A DNA stretch of 64,000 nt from Tomocerus qinae (lineage: Eukaryota > Arthropoda > Collembola > Entomobryomorpha > Tomoceridae). Positions 32,401 through 47,400 of the stretch are shown piece after piece (positions within the stretch are counted from its first letter, which is position 1; every line of letters starts with the position of its first letter). Position numbers and translations under genes: made by a program. The stretch covers positions 930,001 through 994,000 of the forward strand of contig JAECZT010000006.1 in NCBI GenBank assembly GCA_020055645.1, read 5' to 3'. Under the pieces are notes generated by a model. The model did no database searches, had not been told where the DNA came from, and saw nothing but the letters and a program-made list of their open reading frames with translations.

Positions 32401-35400
32401 CCTTAGTAATATAACATTAATAAAGACTAGACACTTGAAAAAAATCATTTTTTTGTGCTTGTACGAGGAGACCAAAAACCTTAGTAATATAACGTTTATT
32501 TAGAGAACCACTTGAAAAAAATCATTTTTTTGAGTTTGTACGAGGATACCAAAAACCTTAGTAATATAACATTAATAAAGACTAGACACTTGAAAAAAAT
32601 CATTTTTTTGAGTTTGTACGAGGATACCAAAAACCTTAGTAATATAACATTAATGAAGACTAGACACTTGAAAAAAATCATTTTTTTGAGCTTGTACGAG
32701 GAGACCAAAAACATTAGTAATATAACATTAATAAAGACTAGACACTTGAAAAAAATCATTTTTTTGAGCTTGTACGAGGAGACCAAAAACCTTAGTAATA
32801 TAACAATAATGAAGACTAGACACTTGAAAAAAATCATTTTTTTAGTTTGTACGAGGAGACCAAAAACCTTAGTAATATAACATTAATGAAGACTAGACAC
32901 TTGAAAAAAATCATTTTTTTAGTTTGTACGAGGATACCAATAACCTTAGTAATTTAACATTAATGAAGACTAGACACTTGAAAAAAATCATTTTTTTGAG
33001 CTTGTACGAGGAGACCAAAAACCTTAGTAATATAACGTCTATTTAGACACTTGAAAAAAATCATTTTTTTGAGCTTGTACGAGGAGACCATAAACCTTAG
33101 TAATATAACATTAATAAAGACTAGACACTTGAAAAAAATCAGTTTTTTGAGCTTGTACGAGGAGACCAAAAACCTTAGTAATATAAAGTCTATTTAGAGA
33201 ACCACTTGAAAAAAATCATTTTTTTGAGCTTGTACGAGGAGACCAAAAACCTTAGTAATATAACGTTTATTTAGAGAACCACTTGAAAAAAATCATTTTT
33301 TTAAGTTTGTACGAGGAGACCAAAAACCTTAGTAATATAACATTAATGAAGACTTGACACTTGAAAAAAATCATTTTTTTAGTTTGTACGAGGATACCAA
33401 TAACCTTAGTAATTTAACATTAATGAAGACTAGACACTTGAAAAAAATCATTTTTTTGAGCTTGTACGAGGAGACCATAAACCTTAGTAATATAACAATA
33501 ATAAAGACTAGACTCTTGAAAAAAATCATTTTTTTGAGCTTGTACGAGGAGACCATAAACCTTAGTAATATAACAATAATAAAGACTAGACTCTTGAAAA
33601 AAATCATTTTTTTGAGCTTGTACGAGGAGACCAAAAACCTTAGTAATATAACATTAATAAAGACTAGACACTTGAAAAAAATCATTTTTTTGAGCTTGTA
33701 CGAGGAGACCAAAAACCTTAGTAATATAACGTTTATTTAAAGAAACACTTGAAAAAAATCATTTTTTTGAGTTTGTACGAGGAGACCAAAAACCTTAGTA
33801 ATATAACATTAATGAAGACTAGACACTTGAAAAAAATCATTTTTTTGAGTTTGTACGAGGATACCAAAAACCTTAGTAATATAACATTAATGAAGACTAG
33901 ACACTTGAAAAAAATCATTTTTTTGAGCTTGTACGAGGAGACCAAAAACCTTAGTAATATAACATTAATGAAGACTAGACACTTGAAAAAAATCATTTTT
34001 TTGAGCTTGTACGAGGAGACCAAAAACATTAGTAATATAACATTAATAAAGACTAGACACTTAAAAAAATCATTTTTTGAGCTTGTACGAGGAGACCATA
34101 AACCTTAGTAATATAACATTAGTAAAGACTAGACACTTGAAAAAAATCATTTTTTTGAGCTTGTACGAGGAGACCAAATACATTAGTAATATAACATTAA
34201 TAAAGACTAGACACTTGAAAAAAATCATTTTTTTGAGCTTGTACGAGGAGACCAAAAACATTAGTAATATAACATTAATAAAGACTAGACACTTGAAAAA
34301 AATCATTTTTTTAGCTTGTACGAGGAGACCAAAAACCTTAGTAATATAACGTCTATTTAGAGAACCACTTGAAAAAAATCATTTTTTTGAGCTTGTACGA
34401 GGAGACCTTAGTAATATAACATTAATAAAGACTAGACACTTGAAAAAAATCATTTTTTGAGCTTGTACGAGGAGACCATAAACCTTAGTAATATAACATT
34501 AATAAAGACTAGACACTTGAAAAAAATCATTTTTTTGAGCTTGTACGAGGAGACCAAAAACCTTAGTAATATAACATTAATAAAGACTAGACACTTGAAA
34601 AAAATCATTTTTGAGCTTGTACGAGGAGACCATAAACCTTAGTAATATAACATTAATAAAGACTAGACACTTGAAAAAAAACATTTTTTTGAGTTTGTAC
34701 GAGGATATCAAAAACCTTAGTAATATAACATTAATGAAGACTAGACACTTGAAAAAAATCATTTTTTTGAGCTTGTACGAGGAGACCAAAAACCTTAGTA
34801 ATATAACATTAATGAAGACTAGACACTTGAAAAAAATCATTTTTTGAGTTTGTACGAGGAGACCAAAAACCTTAGTAATATAACATTAATGAAGACTAGA
34901 CACTTGAAAAAAATCATTTTTTTGAGCTTGTACGAGGAGACCAAAAACATTAGTAATATAACATTAATAAAGACTAGACACTTGAAAAAAATCATTTTTT
35001 TGAGCTTGTACGAGGAGACCAAAAACCTTAGTAATATAACATTAATGAAGACTAGACACTTGAAAAAAATCATTTTTTTGAGCTTGTACGAGGAGACCAA
35101 AAACCTTAGTAATATAACATTAATGAAGACTAGACACTTGAAAAAAATCATTTTTTTAGTTTGTACGAGGATACCAAAAACCTTAGTAATATAACATTAA
35201 TGAAGACTAGACACTTGAAAAAAATCATTTTTTTGAGCTTGTACGAGGAGACCAAAAACCTTAGTAATATAACATTAATAAAGACTAGACACTTGAAAAA
35301 AATCATTTTTTGAGCTTGTACGAGGAGACCATAAACCTTAGTAATATAACAATAATAAAGACTAGACTCTTGAAAAAAATCATTTTTTTGAGCTTGTACG

Positions 35401-38400
35401 AGGAGTCCAAAAACATTAGTAATATAAAGTCTATTTAAAGAACTACTTGAAAAAAATCATTTTTTAAGCTTGTACGAGGAGACCAAAAACCTTAGTAATA
35501 TAACGTTTATTTAGAGAACCACTTGAAAAAAATCATTTTTTTGAGTTTGTACGAGGAGACCAAAAACCTTAGTAATATAACATTAATGAAGACTAGACAC
35601 TTGAAAAAAATCATTTTTTTGAGTTTGTACGAGGATACCAAAAACCTTAGTAATTTAACATTAATGAAGACTAGACACTTGAAAAAAATCATTTTTTTTA
35701 GTTTGTACGAGGAGACCAAAAACCTTAGTAGTATAACATTAATGAAGACTAGACACTTGAAAAAAATCATTTTTTTGAGCTTGTACGAGCAGACCATAAA
35801 CCTTAGTAATATAACATTAATAAAGACTAGACACTTGAAAAAAATCATTTTTTTGAGCTTGTACGAGGAGACCATAAACCTTAGTAATATAACATTAATA
35901 AAGACTAGACACTTGAAAAAAATCATTTTTTTGAGCTTGTACGAGGAGACCAAAAACCTTAGTAATATAACGTTTATTTAGAGAACCACTTGAAAAAAAT
36001 CATTTTTTGAGCTTGTACGAGGAGACCATAAACCTTAGTAATAAAACATTAATGAAGACTAGACACTTGAAAAAAATCATTTTTTTGAGCTTGTACGAGG
36101 AGACCAAAAACCTTAGTAATATAACATTAATGAAGACTAGACACTTGAAAAAAATCATTTTTTTGAGTTTGTACGAGGAGACCAAAAACCTTAGTAATAT
36201 AACATTAATGAAGACTAGACACTTGAAAAAAATCATTTTTTTAGTTTGTACGAGGATACCAATAACCTTAGTAATTTAACATTAATGAAGACTAGACACT
36301 TGAAAAAAATCATTTTTTTGAGCTTGTACGAGGAGACCAAAAACATTAATAATATAACATTAATAAAGACTAGACACTTGAAAAAAATCATTTTTTTGAG
36401 CTTGTACGAGGAGACCAAAAACCTTAGTAATATAACATTAATGAAGACTAGACACTTGAAAAAAATCATTTTTTTGAGTTTGTACGAGGAGACCAAAAAC
36501 CTTAGTAATATAACATTAATGAAGACTAGACACTTGAAAAAAATCATTTTTTTGAGTTTGTACGAGGAGACCAAAAACCTTAGTAATATAACATTAATGA
36601 AGACTAGACACTTGAAAAAAATCATTTTTTGAGCTTGTACGAGGAGACCAAAAACCTTAGTAATATAACATTAATAAAGACTAGACACTTGAAAAAAATC
36701 AATTTTTGAGCTTGTACGAGGAGACCATAAACCTTAGTAATATAACATTAATAAAGACTAGACACTTGAAAAAAATCATTTTTTTGAGCTTGTACGAGGA
36801 GACCAAAAACCTTAGTAATATAACGTTTATTTAGAGAACCACATGAAAAAAATCATTTTTTTAAGTTTGTACGAGGAGACCAAAAACCTTAGTAATATAA
36901 CATTAATGAAGACTAGACACTTGAAAAAAATCATTTTTTTAGTTTGTACGAGGATACCAATAACCTTAGTAATTTAACATTAATGAAGACTAGACACTTG
37001 AAAAAAATCATTTTTTTAGTTTGTACGAGGATACCAATAACCTTAGTAATTTAACATTAATGAAGACTAGACACTTGAAAAAAATCATTTTTTGAGCTTG
37101 TACGAGGAGACCAAAAACATTAGTAATATAACATTAATAAAGACTAGACACTTGAAAAAAATCATTTTTTGAGCTTGTACGAGGAGACCAAAAACCTTAG
37201 TAATATAACATTAATGAAGACTAGACACTTGAAAAAAATCATTTTTTTGAGCTTGTACGAGGAGACCAAAAACCTTAGTAATATAACGTTTATTTAAAGA
37301 ACCACTTGAAAAAAATCATTTTTTTGAGCTTGTACGAGGAGACCAAAAACCTTAGTAATATAACATTAATGAAGACTAGACACTTGAAAAAAATCATTTT
37401 TTTGAGTTTGTACGAGGAGACCAAAAACCTTAGTAATATAACATTAATGAAGACTAGACACTTGAAAAAAATCATTTTTTTAGCTTGTACGAGGAGACCA
37501 AAAACCTTAGTAATATAACATTAATGAAGACTAGACACTTGAAAAAAATCATTTTTTTGAGCTTGTACGAGGAGACCAAAAACCTTAGTAATATAACATT
37601 AATAAAGACTAGACACTTGAAAAAAATCATTTTTTGAGCTTGTACGAGGAGACCATAAACCTTAGTAATATAACATTAATAAAGACTAGACACTTGAAAA
37701 AAATCATTTTTTTGAGCTTGTACGAGGAGACCAAAAACCTTAGTAATATAACGTCTATTTATAGAACCACTTGAAAAAAATCATTTTTTTGAGCTTGTAC
37801 GAGGAGACCAAAAACCTTAGTAATATAACATTAATAAAGACTAGACACTTGAAAAAAATCATTTTTTTTAGTTTGTACGAGGAGACCAAAAACCTTAGTA
37901 ATATAACATTAATGAAGACTAGACACTTGAAAAAAATCATTTTTTTGAGCTTGTACGAGGAGACCATAAACCTTAGTAATATAACATTAATGAAGACTAG
38001 ACACTTGAAAAAAATCATTTTTTGAGCTTGTACGAGGAGACCATAAACCTTAGTAATATAACATTAATAAAGACTAGACACTTGAAAAAAATCATTTTTT
38101 TGAGCTTGTACGAGGAGACCAAAAACCTTAGTAATATAACATTAATAAAGACTAGACACTTGAAAAAAATCATTTTTTTGAGCTTGTACGAGGAGACCAT
38201 AAACCTTAGTAATATAACATTAATAAAGACTAGACACTTGAAAAAAATCATTTTTTGAGCTTGTACGAGGAGACCAAAAACCTTAGTAATATAACGTTTA
38301 TTTAGAGAACCACTTGAAAAAAATCATTTTTTTGAGCTTGTACGAGGAGACCAAAAACCTTAGTAATATAACATTAATGAAGACTAGACACTTGAAAAAA

Positions 38401-41400
38401 ATCATTTTTTTAGTTTGTACGAGGATACCAAAAACCTTAGTAATATAACATTAATGAAGACTAGACACTTGAAAAAAATCATTTTTTTGAGCTTGTACGA
38501 GGAGACCAAAAACATTAGTAATATAACATTAATAAAGACTAGACACTTGAAAAAAATCATTTTTTTGAGCTTGTACGAGGAGACCAAAAACCTTAGTAAT
38601 ATAACATTAATGAAGACTAGACACTTGAAAAAAATCATTTTTTTAGTTTGTACGAGGGTACCAAAAACCTTAGTAATATAACATTAATGAAGACTAGACA
38701 CTTGAAAAAAATCATTTTTTTGAGTTTGTACGAGGATACCAATAACCTTAGTAATTTAACATTAATGAAGACTAGACACTTGAAAAAAATCATTTTTTTG
38801 AGCTTGTACGAGGAGACCAAAAACCTTAGTAATATAACATTAATAAAGACTAGACACTTGAAAAAAATCATTTTTTGAGCTTGTACGAGGAGACCATAAA
38901 CCTTAGTAATATAACAATAATAAAGACTAGACTCTTGAAAAAAATCATTTTTTTGAGCTTGTACGAGGAGTCCAAAAACATTAGTAATATAAAGTCTATT
39001 TAAAGAACTACTTGAAAAAAATCATTTTTTTGAGCTTGTACGAGGAGACCAAAAACCTTAGTAATATAACATTAATAAAGACTAGACATGAAAAAAATCA
39101 TTTTTTTAAGTTTGTACGAGGAGACCAAAAACCTTAGTAATATAACATTAATGAAGACTAGACACTTGAAAAAAATCATTTTTTTGAGTTTGTACGAGGA
39201 TACCAATAACCTTAGTAATTTAACATTAATGAAGACTAGACACTTGAAAAAAATCATTTTTTTAGTTTGTACGAGGATACCAATAACCTTAGTAATTTAA
39301 CATTAATGAAGACTAGACACTTGAAAAAAACCATTTTTTGAGCTTGTACGAGGAGACCAAAAACATTAATAATATAACATTAATAAAGACTAGACACTTG
39401 AAAAAAATCATTTTTTGAGCTTGTACGAGCAGACCATAAACCTTAGTAATATAACATTAATAAAGACTAGACACTTGAAAAAAATCATTTTTTTGAGCTT
39501 GTACGAGGAGACCAAAAACCTTAGTAATATAACGTTTATTTAGAGAACCACTTGAAAAAAATCATTTTTTGAGCTTGTACGAGGAGACCATAAACCTTAG
39601 TAATATAACATTAATAAAGACTAGACACTTGAAAAAAATCATTTTTTTGAGCTTGTACGAGGAGACCAAAAACCTTAGTAATATAACGTTTATTTAGAGA
39701 ACCACTTGAAAAAAATCATTTTTTTGAGTTTGTACGAGGAGACCAAAAACCTTAGTAATATAACATTAATGAAGACTAGACACTTGAAAAAAATCATTTT
39801 TTTAGTTTGTACGAGGATACCAATAACCTTAGTAATTTAACATTAATGAAGACTAGACACTTGAAAAAAATCATTTTTTTGAGCTTGTACGAGGAGACCA
39901 TAAACCTTAGTAATATAACATTAATAAAGACTAGACACTTGAAAAAAATCATTTTTTTGAGCTTGTACGAGGAGACCAAAAACCTTAGTAATATAACATT
40001 TATAAAGACTAGACACTTGAAAAAAATCATTTTTTTGAGCTTGTACGAGGATACCAAAAACCTTAGTAATATAACATTAATGAAGACTAGACACTTGAAA
40101 AAAATCATTTTTTTAGCTTGTACGAGGAGACCAAAAACCTTAGTAATATAACATTAATGAAGACTAGACACTTGAAAAAAATCATTTTTTTGAGCTTGTA
40201 CGAGGAGACCAAAAACCTTAGTAATATAACATTAATAAAGACTAGACACTTGAAAAAAATCATTTTTTTGAGCTTGTACGAGGAGACCATAAACCTTAGT
40301 AATATAACATTAATAAAGACTAGACACTTGAAAAAAATCATTTTTTTGAGCTTGTACGAGGAGACCAAAAACCTTAGTAATATAACGTTTATTTAAAGAA
40401 ACACTTGAAAAAAATCATTTTTTTGAGCTTGTACGAGGAGACCAAAAACCTTAGTAATATAACATTAATGAAGACTAGACACTTGAAAAAAATCATTTTT
40501 TTAGTTTGTACGAGGATACCAATAACCTTAGTAATTTAACATTAATGAAGACTAGACACTTGAAAAAAATCATTTTTTTGAGTTTGTACGAGGATACCAA
40601 AAACCTTAGTAATATAACATTAATGAAGACTAGACACTTGAAAAAAATCATTTTTTTGAGCTTGTACGAGGAGACCAAAAACATTAGTAATATAACATTA
40701 ATAAAGACTAGACACTTGAAAAAAATCATTTTTTGAGCTTGTACGAGGAGACCATAAACCTTAGTAATAAAACATTAATGAAGACTAGACACTTGAAAAA
40801 AATCATTTTTTTGAGCTTGTACGAGGAGACCATAAACCTTAGTAATATAACATTAATAAAGACTAGACACTTGAAAAAAATCATTTTTTTGAGCTTGTAC
40901 GAGGAGACCAAAAACCTTAGTAATATAACATTAATGAAGACTAGACACTTGAAAAAAATCATTTTTTTAGTTTGTACGAGGAGACCAAAAACCTTAGTAA
41001 TATAACATTAATGAAGACTAGACACTTGAAAAAAATCATTTTTTTAGTTTGTACGAGGATACCAATAACCTTAGTAATTTAACATTAATGAAGACTAGAC
41101 ACTTGAAAAAAACCATTTTTTGAGCTTGTACGAGGAGACCAAAAACATTAATAATATAACATTAATAAAGACTAGACACTTGAAAAAAATCATTTTTTTG
41201 AGCTTGTACGAGGAGACCATAAACCTTAGTAATATAACAATAATAAAGACTAGACACTTGAAAAAAATCATTTTTTTGAGCTTGTACGAGGAGTCCAAAA
41301 ACATTAGTAATATAAAGTCTATTTAAAGAACTACTTGAAAAAAATCATTTTTTAAGCTTGTACGAGGAGACCAAAAACCTTAGTAATATAACATTAATGA

Positions 41401-44400
41401 AGACTAGACACTTGAAAAAAATCATTTTTTTGAGCTTGTACGAGGAGTACAAAAACCTTAGTAATATAACATTAATGAAGACTAGACACTTGAAAAAAAT
41501 CATTTTTTTGAGTTTGTACGAGGATACCAAAAACCTTAGTAATATAACATTAATGAAGACTAGACACTTGAAAAAAATCATTTTTTTAGTTTGTACGAGG
41601 AGACCAAAAACCTTAGTAATATAACATTAATGAAGACTAGACACTTGAAAAAAATCATTTTTTTGAGCTTGTACGAGGAGACCAAAAACCTTAGTAATAT
41701 AACATTAATAAAGACTAGACACTTGAAAAAAATCATTTTTTGAGCTTGTACGAGGAGACCATAAACCTTAGTAATATAACATTAATAAAGACTAGACACT
41801 TGAAAAAAATCATTTTTTTGAGCTTGTACGAGGAGACCAAAAACCTTAGTAATATAACGTTTATTTAGAGAACCACTTGAAAAAAATCATTTTTTTGAGC
41901 TTGTACGAGGAGACCATAAACCTTAGTAATATAACATTAATAAAGACTAGACACTTGAAAAAAATCATTTTTTTGAGCTTGTACGAGGAGACCAAAAACC
42001 TTAGTAATATAACGTTTATTTAGAGAACCACTTGAAAAAAATCATTTTTTGAGCTTGTACGAGGAGACCAAAAACCTTAGTAATATAACATTAATAAAGA
42101 CTAGACACTTGAAAAAAATCATTTTTTTTAGTTTGTACGAGGAGACCAAAAACCTTAGTAATATAACATTAATGAAGACTAGACACTTGAAAAAAATCAT
42201 TTTTTTGAGCTTGTACGAGGAGACCAAAAACCTTAGTAATATAACATTAATAAAGACTAGACACTTGAAAAAAATCATTTTTTTGAGCTTGTACGAGGAG
42301 ACCAAAAACCTTAGTAATATAACATTAATGAAGACTAGACACTTGAAAAAAATCATTTTTTTAGCTTGTACGAGGAGACCAAAAACCTTAGTAATATAAC
42401 ATTAATGAAGACTAGACACTTGAAAAAAATCATTTTTTTAGTTTGTACGAGGAGACCAAAAACCTTAGTAATATAACATTAATGAAGACTAGACACTTGA
42501 AAAAAATCATTTTTTTGAGCTTGTACGAGGAGACCAAAAACCTTAGTAATATAACATTAATAAAGACTAGACACTTGAAAAAAATCATTTTTTGAGCTTG
42601 TACGAGGAGACCATAAACCTTAGTAATATAACATTAATAAAGACTAGACACTTGAAAAAATCATTTTTTTGAGCTTGTACGAGGAGACCAAAAACCTTAG
42701 TAATATAACGTCTATTTAGAGAACCACTTGAAAAAAATCATTTTTTTGAGTTTGTACGAGGAGACCAAAAACCTTAGTAATATAACATTAATGAAGACTA
42801 GACACTTGAAAAAAATAATTTTTTAGTTTGTACGAGGAGACCAAAAACCTTAGTAATATAACATTAATGAAGACTAGACACTTGAAAAAAATCATTTTTT
42901 TGAGCTTGTACGAGGAGACCAAAAACCTTAGTAATATAACAATAATAAAGACTAGACACTTGAAAAAAATCATTTTTTTGAGCTTGTACGAGGAGACCAA
43001 AAACCTTAGTAATATAACATTAATAAAGACTAGACACTTGAAAAAAATCATTTTTTTGAGCTTGTACGAGGAGACCAAAAACCTTAGTAATATAACATTA
43101 ATAAAGACTAGACACTTGAAAAAAATCATTTTTTGAGCTTGTACGAGGAGACCAAAAACCTTAGTAATATAACGTCTATTTATAGAACCACTTGAAAAAA
43201 ATCATTTTTTTGAGCTTGTACGAGGAGACCAAAAACCTTAGTAATATAACATTAATGAAGACTAGACACTTGAAAAAAATCATTTTTTTGAGTTTGTACG
43301 AGGATACCAAAAACCTTAGTAATATAACATTAATGAAGACTAGACACTTGAAAAAAATCATTTTTTTTAGCTTGTACGAGGAGACCAAAAACCTTAGTAA
43401 TATAACGTCTATTTAGAGAACCACTTGAAAAAAATCATTTTTTTGAGCTTGTACGAGGAGACCAAAAACCTTAGTAATATAACATTAATAAAGACTAGAC
43501 ACTTGAAAAAAATCATTTTTTTGAGCTTGTACGAGGAGACCAAAAACCTTAGTAATATAACATTAATAAAGACTAGACACTTGAAAAAAATCATTTTTTT
43601 GAGCTTGTACGAGGAGACCAAAAACCTTAGTAATATAACGTTTATTTAGAGAACCACTTGAAAAAAATCATTTTTTTGAGTTTGTACGAGGAGACCAAAA
43701 ACCTTAGTAATATAACATTAATGAAGACTAGACACTTGAAAAAAATCATTTTTTTGAGCTTGTACGAGGAGACCAAAAACCTTAGTAATATAACATTAAT
43801 GAAGACTAGACACTTGAAAAAAATCATTTTTTGAGCTTGTACGAGGATACCAAAAACCTTAGTAATATAACATTAATGAAGACTAGACACTTGAAAAAAA
43901 TCATTTTTTTGAGCTTGTACGAGGAGACCAAAAACATTAGTAATATAACATTAATAAAGACTAGACACTTGAAAAAAATCATTTTTTTGAGCTTGTACGA
44001 GGAGACCATAAACCTTAGTAATATAACATTAATAAAGACTAGACACTTGAAAAAAATCATTTTTTTGAGCTTGTACGAGGAGACCAAAAACCTTAGTAAT
44101 ATAACGTTTATTTAAAGAACCACTTGAAAAAAATCATTTTTTGAGCTTGTACGAGGAGACCAAAAACCTTAGTAATATAACATTAATAAAGACTAGACAC
44201 TTGAAAAAAATCATTTTTTTGAGCTTGTACGAGGAGACCAAAAACCTTAGTAATATAACGTTTATTTAGAGAACCACTTGAAAAAAATCATTTTTTTAAG
44301 TTTGTACGAGGAGACCAAAAACCTTAGTAATATAACATTAATGAAGACTAGACACTTGAAAAAAATCATTTTTTTAGTTTGTACGAGGATACCAATAACC

Positions 44401-47400
44401 TTAGTAATTTAACATTAATGAAGACTAGACACTTGAAAAAAATCATTTTTTTGAGCTTGTACGAGGAGACCAAAAACATTAATAATATAACATTAATAAA
44501 GACTAGACACTTGAAAAAAATCATTTTTTGAGCTTGTACGAGGAGACCATAAACCTTAGTAATATAACAATAATAAAGACTAGACTCTTGAAAAAAATCA
44601 TTTTTTTGAGCTTGTACGAGGAGTCCAAAAACATTAGTAATATAACATTAATAAAGACTAGACACTTGAAAAAAATCATTTTTTGAGCTTGTACGAGGAG
44701 ACCAAAAACCTTAGTAATATAACGTTTATTTAGAGAACCACATGAAAAAAATCATTTTTTTAAGTTTGTACGAGGAGACCAAAAACCTTAGTAATATAAC
44801 ATTAATGAAGACTAGACACTTGAAAAAAATCATTTTTTTGAGTTTGTACGAGGATACCAATAACCTTAGTAATTTAACATTAATGAAGACTAGACACTTG
44901 AAAAAAATCATTTTTTTGAGCTTGTACGAGGAGACCAAAAACATTAATAATATAACATTAATAAAGACTAGACACTTGAAAAAAATCATTTTTTTGAGCT
45001 TGTACGAGGAGACCATAAACCTTAGTAATATAACATTATTAAAGACTAGCCACTTGAAAAAAATCATTTTTTTGAGCTTCTACGAGGAGACCAAAAACCT
45101 TAGTAATATAACATTAATGAAGACTAGACACTTGAAAAAAATCATTTTTTTGAGCTTGTACGAGGAGACCAAAAACCTTAGTAATATAACATTAATAAAG
45201 ACTAGACACTTGAAAAAAATCATTTTTTTGAGCTTGTACGAGGAGACCATAAACCTTAGTAATATAACATTAATAAAGACTAGACACTTGAAAAAAATCA
45301 TTTTTTGAGCTTGTACGAGGAGACCAAAAACCTTAGTAATATAACATTAATAAAGACTAGACACTTGAAAAAAATCATTTTTTTGAGCTTGTACGAGGAG
45401 ACCAAAAACCTTAGTAATATAACGTTTATTTAAAGAAACACTTGAAAAAAATCATTTTTTTGAGCTTGTACGAGGAGACGAAAAACCTTAGTAATATAAC
45501 ATTAATGAAGACTAGACACTTGAAAAAAATCATTTTTTTAGTTTGTACGAGGATACCAAAAACCTTAGTAATATAACATTAATGAAGACTAGACACTTGA
45601 AAAAAATCATTTTTTTAGTTTGTACGAGGATACCAATAACCTTAGTAATTTAACATTAATGAAGACTAGACACTTGAAAAAAATCATTTTTTTGAGCTTG
45701 TACGAGGAGACCACAAACCTTAGTAATATAACATTGATAAAGACTAGACACTTGAAAAAAATCATTTTTTGAGCTTGTACGAGGAGACCAAAAACCTTAG
45801 TAATATAACAATAATAAAGACTAGACACTTGAAAAAAATCATTTTTTTGAGCTTGTACGAGGAGACCAAAAACCTTAGTAATATAACGTCTATTTAGAGA
45901 ACCACTTGAAAAAAATCATTTTTTGAGCTTGTACGAGGAGACCAAAAACCTTAGTAATATAACGTCTATTTATAGAACCACTTGAAAAAAATCATTTTTT
46001 TGAGCTTGTACGAGGAGACCAAAAACCTTAGTAATATAACATTAATGAAGACTAGACACTTGAAAAAAATCATTTTTTTAGTTTGTACGAGGATACCAAT
46101 AACCTTAGTAATATAACATTAATGAAGACTAGACACTTGAAAAAAATCATTTTTTTGAGCTTGTACGAGGAGACCAATAACCTTAGTAATATAACATTAA
46201 TGAAGACTAGACACTTGAAAAAAATCATTTTTTTGAGCTTGTACGAGGAGACCAAAAACCTTAGTAATATAACATTAATAAAGACTAGACACTTGAAAAA
46301 AATCATTTTTTTGAGCTTGTACGAGGAGACCAAAAACCTTAGTAATATAACATTAATAAAGACTAGACACTTGAAAAAAATCATTTTTTGAGCTTGTACG
46401 AGGAGACCAAAAACCTTAGTAATATAACATTAATGAAGACTAGACACTTGAAAAAAATCATTTTTTGAGCTTGTACGAGGAGACCATAAACCTTAGTAAT
46501 ATAACATTAATAAAGACTAGACACTTGAAAAAAATCATTTTTTTGAGCTTGTACGAGGAGACCAAAAACCTTAGTAATATAACGTTTATTTAGAGAACCA
46601 CATGAAAAAAATCATTTTTTTAAGTTTGTACGAGGAGACCAAAAACCTTAGTAATATAACATTAATGAAGACTAGACACTTGAAAAAAATCATTTTTTTA
46701 GTTTGTACGAGGATACCAATAACCTTAGTAATTTAACATTAATGAAGACTAGACACTTGAAAAAAACCATTTTTTGAGCTTGTACGAGGAGACCAAAAAC
46801 ATTAATAATATAACATTAATAAAGACTAGACACTTGAAAAAAATCATTTTTTTGAGCTTGTACGAGGAGACCATAAACCTTAGTAATATAACAATAATAA
46901 AGACTAGACTCTTGAAAAAAATCATTTTTTTGAGCTTGTACGAGGAGTCCAAAAACATTAGTAATATAACATTAATGAAGACTAGACACTTGAAAAAAAT
47001 CATTTTTTTGAGCTTGTACGAGGAGACCAAAAACCTTAGTAATATAACGTTTATTTAGAGAACCACTTGAAAAAAATCATTTTTTTGAGTTTGTACGAGG
47101 AGACCAAAAACCTTAGTAATATAACATTAATGAAGACTAGACACTTGAAAAAAATCATTTTTTTGAGTTTGTACGAGGATACCAAAAACCTTAGTAATTT
47201 AACATTAATGAAGACTAGACACTTGAAAAAAATCATTTTTTTGAGCTTGTACGAGGAGACCAAAAACCTTAGTAATATAACATTAATGAAGACTAGACAC
47301 TTGAAAAAAATCATTTTTTTGAGCTTGTACGAGGAGACCAAAAACCTTAGTAATATAACATTAATAAAGACTAGACACTTGAAAAAAATCATTTTTTGAG